DNA from: Streptomyces zhihengii
GTDB taxonomy: Bacteria; Actinomycetota; Actinomycetes; Streptomycetales; Streptomycetaceae
Assembly: GCF_016919245.1 (NCBI RefSeq)
Contig: NZ_JAFEJA010000001.1
Location: forward strand, 3,072,001 to 3,136,000
Direction: 5' to 3'
Length of the DNA: 64,000 bases
Notes under the pieces: generated by a model
Database searches by the model: none
What the model saw: only the letters and a program-made list of their open reading frames with translations
What the model was told of the DNA's origin: nothing
Shown here: positions 9,143 to 19,202 of the stretch, in pieces
Position numbering within the stretch: position 1 is the stretch's first letter
How the letters are laid out: each line of letters opens with the position of its first letter
Position numbers and translations under genes: made by a program

Positions 9143-9171
9143 TTGACCTCAATGGTCCAGACCAATACCTT
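9143..9171 (+). promoter_or_regulatory. Chitinase promoter with DasR-type dre operator in the spacer
   Basis: A -35 TTGACC (9143-9148) and a -10 TACCTT (9166-9171) are separated by exactly 17 nt. The spacer carries AATGGTCCAGACCAAT (9151-9166), which matches the 16-nt dre consensus of DasR at 13 positions and keeps the TGGTC/GACCA dyad. In Streptomyces this element mediates N-acetylglucosamine-responsive control of chitinase genes. A repressor bound here would block polymerase directly. Confidence 0.8.
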
Positions 9172-9236
9172 CTGCGTGCACGCACGACCCAGCTCATCCC
9201 CCCGTCCGGTACACGCACAGGAACGAGCCAGCGCCC

Positions 9237-10601
9237 ATGCGTCGAAGCACCCTTGTCCGTACGGCCGTCGCCGTCGGCTCCCTCTCCCTCATCGCCGCCC
9301 TCTCCCCCGGCGCCGCGTCCGCCGCCGGCGACCGGACCCCCGGGCACGGGGACCGTCACGAACAGGCCGGCCTCAAGCGGATCGGCTACTTCACCCAGTG
9401 GGGCGTCTACGGCCGGGACTTCCAGGTCAAGGACATGGACACCAGCGGCCAGGCCGCCAGACTCACCCACATCAACTACGCCTTCGGCAACGTGAGCGCC
9501 GACGGCAAGTGCTTCACGGGCAACATCCCCGGCGAGGCCGACGCCTGGGCCGACTACGCCCGCCCGCTCGACGCCGCCGACTCCGTCGACGGGGTGGCCG
9601 ACACCGCGGACCAGCCCCTCGCGGGCAACTTCAACCAGCTGCGCGAGCTCAAGGCCAAGCACCCGGGCCTCAAGGTGATGATCTCGCTCGGCGGCTGGAG
9701 CTGGTCCACCCACTTCTCCGACGCCGTGCGCACGCCCGAGTCCCGCAAGGCCCTGGTGGCCTCCTGCCTCGACCTGTACATCAAGGGCAACCTGCCCCTC
9801 GACGGCGCCCGCGGCGGCCAGGGCGCGGCGGCCGGCGTCTTCGACGGCGTCGACCTCGACTGGGAGTGGCCCGGCTCGGCGGGGGACACGGACACCGTGT
9901 ACCGGCCGGAGGACAAGAAGAACTTCACCGCGCTCGTCCGCGAGTTCCGCGTCCAGCTCGACGCCTACGCGAAGTCCAAGCAGCGGGCGGAGGGCGGCAA
10001 GCGCAAGCACTACGAGCTCAGCGCCTTCGTGCCGACCGCGCCCGCCAAGATCGACGCGGGCTTCGAAGTCGCGAAGATCATGCGCGACTTCGACTTCGTG
10101 AACCTCCAGGGCTACGACTTCCACGTCTCCGGCGAGTCCACCACCGCCCAGCAGTCCGCCCTGTTCGCACGGGGCGACTTCAGCGTGGACCAGACCGTCC
10201 GCGACTGGCTGCGCCGCGGCGCCCCGGCGCGCAAGCTGGTGGTCGGCATGCCGTTCTACGGCCAGGGCTGGACGGGTGTGAGCGGCGGCGGGGACGGCCT
10301 CGGGCAGCCCGCCACCGCACCGGCGCCCGCGACCTGGGCGGCCGGGTACGAGGACTACAAGGCCCTGAAGAAGCTGGCCGACTCGGGGACGTACAAGGTG
10401 CACCGCAACCTGCTGGGCGGGCACGCCTGGCTCTTCGACGGCACCACGATGTGGACGTACGACGACCCGCAGGTGCTGCGGACCAAGTCGGCCTACGTCC
10501 GGGCCATGGGGCTCGGCGGCGCGATGTTCTGGTCGCTCGACGGGGACACGGCGGACGGCGAGCTGACGGCGGCCGTGGACCGCGGTCTCGGCCGCCGCTG
10601 A
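9237..10601 (+). CDS. Secreted family 18 chitinase
   Basis: A 454-residue secreted endochitinase that hydrolyses beta-1,4-linked N-acetylglucosamine polymers. Residues 1-29 form a signal peptide with an AxA cleavage site (ASAAGD). The rest is one GH18 TIM barrel: KVMISLGGWSWS for strand 3, and the DGVDLDWEWP catalytic motif at residues 203-212 with E210 as acid/base. A chitinase insertion domain lies between about 265 and 380, and the conserved MFWSLDGD is near the end. There is no carbohydrate-binding module. The ATG is at 9237; a dre-controlled promoter lies 66 nt upstream. Confidence 0.95.
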   Translation: MRRSTLVRTAVAVGSLSLIAALSPGAASAAGDRTPGHGDRHEQAGLKRIGYFTQWGVYGRDFQVKDMDTSGQAARLTHINYAFGNVSADGKCFTGNIPGEADAWADYARPLDAADSVDGVADTADQPLAGNFNQLRELKAKHPGLKVMISLGGWSWSTHFSDAVRTPESRKALVASCLDLYIKGNLPLDGARGGQGAAAGVFDGVDLDWEWPGSAGDTDTVYRPEDKKNFTALVREFRVQLDAYAKSKQRAEGGKRKHYELSAFVPTAPAKIDAGFEVAKIMRDFDFVNLQGYDFHVSGESTTAQQSALFARGDFSVDQTVRDWLRRGAPARKLVVGMPFYGQGWTGVSGGGDGLGQPATAPAPATWAAGYEDYKALKKLADSGTYKVHRNLLGGHAWLFDGTTMWTYDDPQVLRTKSAYVRAMGLGGAMFWSLDGDTADGELTAAVDRGLGRR

Positions 10602-10671
10602 CGGCCGCCCCCGCACGGACCGGGCCCCGGCGCGGCCGCCCCTCGCGGGCGCCGTGCCGGGGCCGTCGACA

Positions 10672-10707
10672 GGCGGGACCGGCGTCGGCTCAGACGCCGG
10701 TCCCGCC
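10672..10707. terminator. Bidirectional terminator containing the DUF4190 stop codon
   Basis: A perfect 15-bp stem (10672-10686 with 10693-10707) closes a 6-nt loop, GGCTCA, and that loop contains the TGA stop of the minus-strand gene. The last five sense codons of that gene form one arm. It separates the convergent chitinase and DUF4190 genes; a second, weaker GC hairpin lies at 10623-10664. Confidence 0.7.
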
Positions 10708-11556
10708 GCCCGTGTCCTCCACCGCCCCGCCGTCCTCGAACGAGCCGGTGAGCTGTCCCTCGGTCGCGGCGAGGGCGCACGTCACCGTGCGGTCGCCGAG
10801 CGCCCAGCTCTCCCGGGTGGGCAGGAAGTAGTAGTTGGCAACGTGCGAGGGCAGCGCGCTCGGGTCGGGGACGTAGGCGTCGCTGATGTCGTTGCAGCGC
10901 TTCTCCATGGCCGTGTCCGCGGCCTCGGACGCCGGGTACCCGTCCGCCTCGTCGAGCCGGTAGCTGCCGGTGACCTCGGCGTCGTGCGGGCGGGCGCAGT
11001 CCTTGGTCGGGACGGACTCCGTCTCCGTCTCCTCCGGCACCTCGGCGCCCGGTATGTCGAAGCAGTCGCCCTTGGCCAGCTCGAACGGGCTGCTCGAACT
11101 GGCCGCCTCGTCCATGCCCTTCTCGAACTCGCGCCAGAACTCGCCCGCCCCGCCGGTGGCGAAGAAGACGACGAGCAGCAGGGTGCTCAGCGAGGAGAGC
11201 ACGATGCCCGAGACGGCCATGCCTTTGCCACGCCGGCCCGTGCGCCGGATCTGCGCGAGCGCGACGAGACCGAGGACGAGACCGAGCGGCGGGATGCAGC
11301 AGACGATGCCCAGCACCAGCGAGGCGATGGAGAGCCCGTTGTAGCTCTGGCGCTGCGGCGGCTGGGGGTAGCCGCCGCCGTACGGCCCCGGCTGACCGTA
11401 GGGCCCGTACTGGCCGTAGGGGCTGTACTGCCCGTAGGGCTGGGGCGGCGGCTGCGGGGCCGCCGGGGGCTGCGGCTGCGGGCGCGGTACGCCCCAGGGC
11501 TGGTCGGCGTACGGGTCCTGCGGGTTCGGCTGCCCGCCCTGGGCTGCGGGGTCCAC
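10690..11556 (-). CDS. DUF4190 membrane protein with septum-formation-like domain
   Basis: A 288-residue protein. The N-terminus (about 1-70) is Pro/Gln/Tyr/Gly-rich with repeated PYGQYGPYG-like units. Two hydrophobic helices follow (about 73-95 and 112-135) with the LVLGIVCC and AQIRRTGRRGKGMAVSGIVL features of DUF4190. The C-terminal part (about 150-270), with four Cys in the pattern CF, CARPHDAEV, CND and TCAL, resembles the extracellular Septum_form domain. The function is unknown. The GTG start has GAGGAG 11 nt upstream. Confidence 0.8.
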   Translation of the reverse strand: MDPAAQGGQPNPQDPYADQPWGVPRPQPQPPAAPQPPPQPYGQYSPYGQYGPYGQPGPYGGGYPQPPQRQSYNGLSIASLVLGIVCCIPPLGLVLGLVALAQIRRTGRRGKGMAVSGIVLSSLSTLLLVVFFATGGAGEFWREFEKGMDEAASSSSPFELAKGDCFDIPGAEVPEETETESVPTKDCARPHDAEVTGSYRLDEADGYPASEAADTAMEKRCNDISDAYVPDPSALPSHVANYYFLPTRESWALGDRTVTCALAATEGQLTGSFEDGGAVEDTGGGTGV

Positions 11557-11902
11557 GGCTCGTTGCTCCTCGGGATCGTGCCAATCGCCTGCGCGCGGGC
11601 GCGCGGATCATACGACGAAACGGGCGGAGGGCGGGAACGCGGGGACATGTCCGGCGCCTCGGCGGGAGCGTGGCGGGCGGGCGGGGGCGGGAAGGCGGCC
11701 TCGGCACGACGACCGCGGGACGGCGCCGGCGGGCGGGTCAGGCGGTGCCCGGCGGGCCGGCGGGAACGCCGGCCGGGAGCGGGCGGCGGGCGGGAGCGGG
11801 CGGCGGGCGGGAGCGGGCAGGCGAAAGGGGCGGCCGCTCGGGCGGCCGCCCCTTCCGTACGGGCGCGGTTCAGGGCTCAGGCGTCACCGCCGGGGCCCTC
11901 GC
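11557..11902. repeat. Intergenic region with 17-bp tandem repeat and terminator
   Basis: A unit beginning CGGGAGCGGGCGG repeats about three times with a 17-bp period at about 11774-11820. It is followed by a terminator hairpin at 11825-11854. I see no gene in this stretch. Confidence 0.6.
11825..11854 (-). terminator. Terminator downstream of the P-domain subtilase
   Basis: A perfect 12-bp stem, AAGGGGCGGCCG paired with CGGCCGCCCCTT, closes the loop CTCGGG. It lies 48 nt beyond the stop of the minus-strand protease gene, and a short TTTCG tail follows on that strand. Confidence 0.75.
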
Positions 11903-13480
11903 TCAGAACTGGAGCGACCAGGCGTCGATCTTGCCGGTGTCGTACGTGGCGTTGTCACCGACGCGCAGCTTCCAGACGCCGTTGGCGACCTCGGTGGAGG
12001 CGTTCACGGTGTACGTGGTGATCACGTTGTCCGCGCTGCCGCCGGAGCCGTACGCCTTCAGGTTGTAGACCGTGCCGTCGGGGGCGACCAGGTCGACCCG
12101 CAGGTCACCGATGTAGGTGTGCTTGATGTCGACCGAGACGGCGAGGTTCGAGGGCGCGTTGCCCGTGACACCGCTGACGGTGACCGGCGACTCGACGGTG
12201 GCGTTGTCGCCGATCGTGTAGTCGCCGGTGTTCTCGAACTTCGGTCCGGGCGGGGGCGTGGTGCCGCCGGCGCCGACGTTGAGCAGGCGGTTGGGCGAGC
12301 CGGTGCCCGGGTTGGTGACCTTGCCCTGGACGGCCGCGCCGGTCAGCGCGGTGGCGACCTGGGCGGGGGTGGCCGTCGGGTTGCCGTCGAGGTAGAGCGC
12401 GGCGGCGCCCGCCACGTGCGGCGTGGCCATCGAGGTGCCCGAGATGGTGTTCGTCGCCGTGTCGCTGGTGTTCCAGGACGACTTGATCGACGAACCGGGG
12501 GCGAAGATGTCCAGCAACGTCCCGTAGTTCGAGAAGCTGGAGCGGGCGTCGGTGCTGGTGGTCGAGCCGACGGTGATGGCCTCGGCGACCCGCGCCGGGG
12601 AGTAGTTGGCGGCGTTGGCGCCGTCGTTGCCCGCCGCGACCGCGTAGGTGATGCCGGAGGCGATCGAGTTGCGGACCGCCTCGTCGAGGACGGTGTCGAC
12701 CCCGCCGCCGAGGCTCATGTTGGCGACGGCCGGCTTGACCGCGTTCTGCGTCACCCAGTCGATGCCCGCGACGACCTGCTCGGTCGTGCCGGAACCGGAG
12801 TTGTCGAGCACCCGCACGCCGACGATCTTGGCCTTCTTGGCCACGCCGTAGGAGGACCCGGCGACGGTACCGGCGACGTGCGTGCCGTGACCGTGGCCGT
12901 CCTGCGCCGTGTTGTCGTTGTCGATGGCGTCGTAGCCGTTGGACGCGCGGCCGCCGAAGTCGCTGTGGCTGATGCGGACGCCGGTGTCGATGATGTACGC
13001 CGTGACACCCTCGCCACCCGGGTCCGGGTAGGTGTAGCTGGAGTTCAGCGGGAGCGACTGCTGGTCGATCCGGTCCAGGCCCCAGGACGGCGGGTTCGGC
13101 TGGGTGCCCGTGATCTTGAAGGTGCGGTTCTGCACGACGGACTCGACGGCCGGGTCCGCCGCGAACTTCTTGGCCTGCGCCTCGGAGAGCTGGACCGAGT
13201 AGCCGTTGACGGCCGACTGGAAGGTCCGCTTGATCTTCGCACCGTACTCCGCCGCGAGGGCCTTGCCCTCGCTGGAGCCCGCGTCGGCCGCGGACTCGTC
13301 GAGCGTCACGATGTAGCTGCCCTTGACGGCACCCGGGGCGCCGGCGTTCTCGATGACGCCGACGGGCGCCGGCTCGACCGCGGAGGCCGGAAGGGCGGCA
13401 GCCGTGCCGGCCACGAGGGCGGCGACGGCTATGGCGCTGGCCGCGGCGATTCTTCGCCGCGAGTCACGCATCACAGACAT
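11903..13480 (-). CDS. Secreted S8 subtilisin-like protease with P-domain
   Basis: A 525-residue exported protease. It has a signal peptide (about 1-34, ending PASAV), an inhibitor_I9 propeptide (about 55-125), and a subtilase domain with catalytic D165 (IIDTGV), H198 (HGTHVAG) and S350 (SGTSMATPH). A Gly/Pro linker and a C-terminal P/Homo-B domain (about 440-525) follow. The propeptide should be removed by self-cleavage and the P-domain stabilises or helps bind substrate. The ATG at 13480 is preceded by GGAGGA with an 8-nt gap, which rules against the longer open frame to 13546. Confidence 0.93.
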   Translation of the reverse strand: MSVMRDSRRRIAAASAIAVAALVAGTAAALPASAVEPAPVGVIENAGAPGAVKGSYIVTLDESAADAGSSEGKALAAEYGAKIKRTFQSAVNGYSVQLSEAQAKKFAADPAVESVVQNRTFKITGTQPNPPSWGLDRIDQQSLPLNSSYTYPDPGGEGVTAYIIDTGVRISHSDFGGRASNGYDAIDNDNTAQDGHGHGTHVAGTVAGSSYGVAKKAKIVGVRVLDNSGSGTTEQVVAGIDWVTQNAVKPAVANMSLGGGVDTVLDEAVRNSIASGITYAVAAGNDGANAANYSPARVAEAITVGSTTSTDARSSFSNYGTLLDIFAPGSSIKSSWNTSDTATNTISGTSMATPHVAGAAALYLDGNPTATPAQVATALTGAAVQGKVTNPGTGSPNRLLNVGAGGTTPPPGPKFENTGDYTIGDNATVESPVTVSGVTGNAPSNLAVSVDIKHTYIGDLRVDLVAPDGTVYNLKAYGSGGSADNVITTYTVNASTEVANGVWKLRVGDNATYDTGKIDAWSLQF

Positions 13481-13938
13481 GTGAGGGGTCCTCCTCATAG
13501 GTGGTGCGTTGCTGTGGGGGTCATGGCAGGTGAACGTCAGGGTCATGCCAACGACGCGGCTTCACCTCGTCGACCCCCTCCGTCCGCCCGCCGAGCGAAA
13601 GATTGGCGGATCCATAGGAATCGCACAAGAGGCCCGCGCGCCCGGAAACACAAGCGCCACACGGCCGCCATGCTGACCCCCACGGCGCGCTTCCCCTGCC
13701 CCCCACTGCGCAAGCTACTGGCCGGTCGATTCTGCCACCCGGCACGGCCCCGGCCGCCAGGGCCCCCTCACCCGCCGCCCCGCACCACCGCCCATTCGCC
13801 GGCGGGCCCCGGGGCTGGGTGAACTCCCCGCGGCGCCACGGGAATCCTCGGGGCGCTCGTCCCGCGCCGGCTCCCCCGGCGGGGGGCGCAATCCCGCGCG
13901 CCCGTACGGATTCGGCCAACCCGCCGCGCCCGCGACCG
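13481..13938. other. Intergenic region between subtilase and SNF2 genes
   Basis: It holds the candidate subtilase promoter near 13600-13628. From about 13630 to 13938 I see only GC-rich sequence with no supported gene or hairpin. Confidence 0.4.
13600..13628 (-). promoter_or_regulatory. Candidate promoter of the P-domain subtilase
   Basis: On the minus strand TTGTGC (13628-13623) and CAATCT (13605-13600) are separated by 17 nt, about 120 nt upstream of the start codon. The match to housekeeping sigma promoters is moderate. Confidence 0.35.
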
Positions 13939-14070
13939 CCTCCGGGTCCGGGTCCGGGTCCGGCTCCGGGTCGGGTACGCCTCCGGGGCCGGCTCCGGGT
14001 CGGGTACGCCTCCGGGTCCGGGTCCGGCTCCGGGTCGGGTACGCCTCCGGGTCCGGGTCCGGGTCAGGGG
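13939..14070. repeat. Four-copy variable tandem repeat overlapping the SNF2 gene end
   Basis: Four units each begin CCTCCGGG: 13939-13979 (41 bp), 13980-14008 (29), 14009-14043 (35) and 14044-14070 (27, partial). The first three end in GGGTCGGGTACG, and their lengths differ by whole GGGTCC-type hexamers, as expected from slippage. The stop codon of the SNF2 helicase gene (14064-14066) lies in the last unit, so the repeat grew from the gene's 3' end. Confidence 0.75.
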
Positions 14071-16247
14071 TGGCCCGTGGGCTCCGCGCGGCCCGTTCCC
14101 AGCCGCGCCTGCTCCTCCTCGACGATGCGGCGGGCCATCGCCGTGTCCGAGACGTCGACCGCGTCCGGGGTCGACTCGGCGACCGCGCTGCGACGGGCGT
14201 ACGCGTCGAACAGACGGGTCTTGTTCTTCAGCATCTCCACCATCCGCTCGTCCACCCCGCGGGTGGTGAGCAGCCGGTGCACCCGGACCGGGCGGACCTG
14301 CCCCATGCGATGGGCACGCGCCACCGCCTGGTGCTCGATGGTGGGCTTGATCTGCGGTTCGCAGATGATGACGACGGACGCGGCCTGCATGTTGAGCCCC
14401 ACCCCCGCCGCCTCGATCTGGGCCACCAGCACCGCATGGCCCGGCACGGCGGCGAACTCGTCCACCAGCCGCTGCCTCCGGGCGGGCGGCACGCTTCCCG
14501 AGAGCGGGCCGAAGACCCGGCCGCCGCTCTCGCTCCGCGCACCGTCGAGCGCGTCCACGACCGCGTCGAGGACGTCCCGGAAGGCGGAGAACACCACCAC
14601 CTTCAGCCCGTTCTCCGCGGCGTCCGCGACGATCTCGCGCAGCCGGATCAGCTTGGCCGACTTCTCGGGGCACGCGTAGGCCGCCCTGCGCATCGCCATG
14701 AAGTTGCCGGCGAGCACCGCCTCGCGGTAGGCGTCCTCGTCCGACGCGCTCAGTTCCTCCCACTCGTCCGTGTGCTGGAGAGCGGGGAGTTCGGTGAGGA
14801 CGTCCTGCTGGTTGCGGCGGAGGTAGACCGGCGCGACGGCCTTGCGGAAGGCCTGGGAACCGGTCACACCCTCACGGTCGCCGACCGCCTCCGCCAGCTC
14901 CGGCTGGAGGATCCCCACCAGGCTGCGGAACTCGGCGACCCGGTTCTCCATGGGCGTGCCGGTCATGAAGAGCACGCGCTCGCAGCGTCCGGACCATGCG
15001 GTCACGGCCTGGGCGCGACGGGTCTTCGGGTTCTTCACGTAGTGCGCCTCGTCCACGACCAGCATCCCCAGCTCGCCGGCCCCGGGCACCGGGAATCCGC
15101 GCAGCGCGTCGAAGGTTGTCACCCCGACGCCGCCGCGGCTCTTCCAGTCCGCGAACGCCTCCTGCCGGTCCGGGCCGTGCAGGGAGATCGCGCGCAGCCT
15201 GCTGCGGGCCTCGATCTCGCGCGTCCAGTTGATCAGGACGCTGGCCGGGCACACCACCAGGAAGTGACTGCGCCCCTCGGCCGAGAGATGCGCCAGGGCG
15301 GCGATGGCCTGGATGGTCTTGCCCAGCCCCATCTCGTCTCCGAGGATCACCCGGCGCTGGGCCAGGGCGAACCGCGCCCCGAAGGCCTGGTACCCGCGGA
15401 GCGACACCTTCCGGCGGGTGTCGTCCAGCGTCTGGTCCCGGACCCGCGCGGCGACCTCGCCGGGCAGGTGCCCCTCGGCGGCCGCGGTGTCGGGGCCGCG
15501 GCCGGAGATCTCCGCGAGCAGGCTGTAGTACTCGGCGGAACGCAGTTCGAAGTCGACCCAGGCCGCCGCCTCGCTCGGGGTGCCGCGCAGCAGATCCACC
15601 GAGGCCTGCGCGAGCAGCTCCGGCGTACCCGCCCGCACCGCCTCCCCCGTCAGCCTGCCGACCTCCGCGACGGCCTCCAGCGCCCGGGCCCGTCCGGCCC
15701 GTCCCGCCAGCAGCATCCGCAGCCGCCCGGCGGCCGGACCGGCCTCGGCCAGCAGCGGCCCGAGCCGCTCCGACAGAGCCGCCGCCGCGTCGACGGCCCG
15801 CCGCGCGTCGGGGCTCGCCTCCACCAGCACGTGCAGCGCCATGACGAGAGCGGTGGTCCGCGGCTCCGGCCGGTCCACGTCGATGTGGACGGCGACGGTC
15901 TCCCGGACGGCTTCGGATATCTGCCGCGCCGCGGCGACGACCTGATCGGCGGTCCGCTGCCCCACACCGGGAATCTGCCGCAACCGGTAGGCACCGGCGT
16001 CGAGCACCTCCCGCACCGAGGAGAACCCGCCCCGCTCGACGTCGCCGAGCCGCAGCCGCCCCTCCGTGACGTCCTTCAGCCGGGCCACGGGGATGGCGTC
16101 CAGCGCCTGCTCGACCGCCGTGTCGCAGATCGGCCTCAGCGCCGCCCGGACCGCCTCGACAGCCCGCCCGTGATCACCGGCCACCGCCTCGGCCGCCGCG
16201 TACAGCCGCTCCCCCGCGCCAACCGCGTCCCGCTCACTGCGCCCCAT
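14064..16247 (-). CDS. SNF2-family helicase with N-terminal helix-hairpin-helix
   Basis: A 727-residue DNA-dependent ATPase of superfamily 2. The N-terminal half (1-270) is helical and carries a helix-hairpin-helix motif (IPGVGQRTADQV, about residues 93-104), a generic DNA-backbone binder. The motor has motif I GDEMGLGKT, motif II VVDEAHYVKN, motif III MTGTPMENR, and in the second lobe VVVFSAFRDVL, LVAQIEAAGVGLN and AVARAHRMGQ. The last third matches SMARCAL1/HepA-like arrangements, but no SNF2 accessory or nuclease domain is visible. It has no obvious operon partner. A DNA repair or remodelling role is inferred. Confidence 0.9.
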   Translation of the reverse strand: MGRSERDAVGAGERLYAAAEAVAGDHGRAVEAVRAALRPICDTAVEQALDAIPVARLKDVTEGRLRLGDVERGGFSSVREVLDAGAYRLRQIPGVGQRTADQVVAAARQISEAVRETVAVHIDVDRPEPRTTALVMALHVLVEASPDARRAVDAAAALSERLGPLLAEAGPAAGRLRMLLAGRAGRARALEAVAEVGRLTGEAVRAGTPELLAQASVDLLRGTPSEAAAWVDFELRSAEYYSLLAEISGRGPDTAAAEGHLPGEVAARVRDQTLDDTRRKVSLRGYQAFGARFALAQRRVILGDEMGLGKTIQAIAALAHLSAEGRSHFLVVCPASVLINWTREIEARSRLRAISLHGPDRQEAFADWKSRGGVGVTTFDALRGFPVPGAGELGMLVVDEAHYVKNPKTRRAQAVTAWSGRCERVLFMTGTPMENRVAEFRSLVGILQPELAEAVGDREGVTGSQAFRKAVAPVYLRRNQQDVLTELPALQHTDEWEELSASDEDAYREAVLAGNFMAMRRAAYACPEKSAKLIRLREIVADAAENGLKVVVFSAFRDVLDAVVDALDGARSESGGRVFGPLSGSVPPARRQRLVDEFAAVPGHAVLVAQIEAAGVGLNMQAASVVIICEPQIKPTIEHQAVARAHRMGQVRPVRVHRLLTTRGVDERMVEMLKNKTRLFDAYARRSAVAESTPDAVDVSDTAMARRIVEEEQARLGTGRAEPTGHP

Positions 16248-16324
16248 CCCGCCGGGCCCCTCTCACCGTGTCCCCGCATCCTGCCACCGGCGTGGCGGGG
16301 GTTCCGCGGACCGCCGCAGACAGC

Positions 16325-16364
16325 ACAACGGCCCGACCTGCTTCCTCGCAGGTCAGGCCGTTGT
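16325..16364 (-). terminator. Terminator downstream of ychF
   Basis: Arms ACAACGGCC-C-GACCTGC and GCAGGTC-A-GGCCGTTGT, with one mismatch, close the loop TTCCTC. The hairpin lies 11 nt beyond the ychF stop on the minus strand. Confidence 0.8.
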
Positions 16365-16374
16365 CCACGTCCGG

Positions 16375-17463
<1,089 letters not shown>

Positions 17464-17656
17464 GTTGGCGACTTCCTGAGTGGGTGGTGGGCGGGGCTGC
17501 GGTCCGTGCGGTCCGCAGTGGGCGGGCCGATCCCCCAGTTTACGGGCGGGCCGCGGCGGGCATCGACGGCCACCGTCAGTCGAACGCACGGCCAAGGTGG
17601 CTCAAAGGGCGTGTCTGGTGCCTCCCTGCGGCCCTCCGGCGACCTACGTTGTGCGG

Positions 17657-18220
17657 GTGGAGCAGCACAGGACCCGTAGCCCCGAGCCCCGGCAGCGCCC
17701 GCAGGGCTCGCTTCCCGCCCGGGGCACAGTCGCCGACGGCACCACCGTCTACCCGGTGCGCCCCCGGCCCCAGCGGCCGGTGGCGCCCGTCGTGCTGGCC
17801 TTGCGCAGACTGCCGAACCCCCGGCTGACCGGGCTCGGCGCCGGGCTGTTCGCCGCGGCCGTGATGTTCGCACTGGGGTTCCTGGACTGGCTGCTGCTGG
17901 ACGGCTCCGCGGCCGTCTACGGTGTGCTGTTCCTGCTGGTCAGCGCACTGACCGCGCTGTGGGTGCGCGAGGCCGACGTGGTGATGGCGCCGATCATCGT
18001 GCCGATCGCGTTCGCGGTGGGGATCGTGCCGATCTCCGGCGGCGACGGCGGTCTCGGCGGCCAGACGATGGCCGTGGTCACGGCACTGGCGGTGCACGCG
18101 ATCTGGCTCTACGGCGGGACGCTGGTCGCCGGTCTGATCACCTGTGTGCGCAAGGTGCGGGCCATGGGGCGGCGCCGGCGGCGGCCGGCCGGGGCCAAGG
18201 ACCCCGCGGGCCGCCGCTGA
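17657..18220 (+). CDS. Small multi-pass membrane protein (DUF6542-like)
   Basis: A protein of about 187 residues, starting at GTG 17657 or 17651. A basic, Pro-rich cytoplasmic head (about 1-50, rich in RPRPQRP) is followed by four hydrophobic helices (about 58-80, 83-103, 109-130 and 140-165) and a basic C-terminus. I recognise it only as a conserved actinobacterial membrane protein. It is divergent from ychF with about 190 nt between the starts. The function is unknown. Confidence 0.7.
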   Translation: MEQHRTRSPEPRQRPQGSLPARGTVADGTTVYPVRPRPQRPVAPVVLALRRLPNPRLTGLGAGLFAAAVMFALGFLDWLLLDGSAAVYGVLFLLVSALTALWVREADVVMAPIIVPIAFAVGIVPISGGDGGLGGQTMAVVTALAVHAIWLYGGTLVAGLITCVRKVRAMGRRRRRPAGAKDPAGRR

Positions 18221-18408
18221 CCGGGCCACCGCCGACCGGGAGGCTCCCGACCGGGAGGTTCCCGGGCCGGAGGCGTGCTTCCCGGCGACCACGGCGCCGG
18301 ACGGGTGCACGTGCACCCCGGGCGGCCCGTGGAGGCAGCGTGTGCGACGGCGACCCGTGGAGCCGGACGCAAGCGCCCCGGCCCGCCCGCGGCGCCGGAG
18401 CGTGCGCC

Positions 18409-19149
18409 TCAGCGGCCCGCGGCCGCCATCGCGGCGCCGACGATGCCCGCGTTGTTCTGGAGCTCGGCGGGGACGATCTCGGCCCGGATGTCCTCGATGA
18501 GGGGCAGGAACTTCTCCGCCTTGCGGCTGACGCCGCCCCCGATCACGAACAGCTCGGGCGAGAACAGCATCTCGACGTGGGCGAGGTACTTCTGCACCCG
18601 GCGGGCCCAGTGCGACCAGCTCAGGTCGGCGTCCTCCTTGGCCTTGGTGGAGGCGCGCTTCTCGGCGTCGTGGCCGTGGAGTTCGAGGTGGCCCAGCTCC
18701 GTGTTGGGCACCAGGCGGCCGTCGACGAAGAGCGCGCTGCCGATGCCCGTGCCGAAGGTCAGCATGATCACGGTGCCCTTGCGGCCGCGGCCGGCGCCGA
18801 AGGTCATCTCGGCGACGCCCGCCGCGTCCGCGTCGTTCAGCACGGTCACGGGCGCCCCGCCGATCCGGTCGCCGAGCAGCCGGGCCGCGTCCTTGTCGAT
18901 CCAGCCCTTGTCGACGTTGGCGGCGGTCCGGGTGATGCCGGCGGTGACGACGCCGGGGAAGGTGATGCCCACCGGGCCGGTCCAGCCGAAGTGGCGGACC
19001 ACCTCGGCCACTCCGTCGGCGACGGCGTCCGGCGTCGCCGGATGGGGGGTGAGGACCTTGTGGCGCTCCTCGGCCAGGTCGCCCCGTTCCAGATCCACGG
19101 GAGCGCCCTTGATCCCGGATCCGCCGATGTCCACTCCGAAGACGTTCAT
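18409..19149 (-). CDS. ppgK: Polyphosphate glucokinase
   Basis: A 246-residue ROK-family enzyme that phosphorylates glucose with inorganic polyphosphate or ATP. Seen are the phosphate-binding motif [10 protein letters not shown] (residues 7-16), the catalytic LNDADAAG with its Asp, the second phosphate motif [12 protein letters not shown], and [15 protein letters not shown], the loop typical of polyphosphate-using members. ATG 19149 is fixed by the conserved [10 protein letters not shown]. It lies 53 nt downstream of ispH on the same strand and may be co-transcribed. Confidence 0.93.
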   Translation of the reverse strand: MNVFGVDIGGSGIKGAPVDLERGDLAEERHKVLTPHPATPDAVADGVAEVVRHFGWTGPVGITFPGVVTAGITRTAANVDKGWIDKDAARLLGDRIGGAPVTVLNDADAAGVAEMTFGAGRGRKGTVIMLTFGTGIGSALFVDGRLVPNTELGHLELHGHDAEKRASTKAKEDADLSWSHWARRVQKYLAHVEMLFSPELFVIGGGVSRKAEKFLPLIEDIRAEIVPAELQNNAGIVGAAMAAAGR

Positions 19150-19202
19150 GGGGACCACGTTAGGCCCTGACAGGGAGTCAGGCGGGCGACGGGACCGGGG
19201 CG

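Noticed and set aside
8995..9165. Upstream extension of the GntR regulator to 9165
   Set aside because: GGGAG at proper distance supports the GTG at 8994, and the added residues do not match the family.
12119..13822. 567-residue plus-strand frame opposite the P-domain subtilase
   Set aside because: Low-complexity Gly/Val/Arg shadow sequence with no family features.
13768..14763. Long minus-strand open frame with PDPE/RTRT-rich repeats
   Set aside because: It is a shadow of the SNF2 helicase gene plus the tandem repeat; it has no codon bias or ribosome-binding site.
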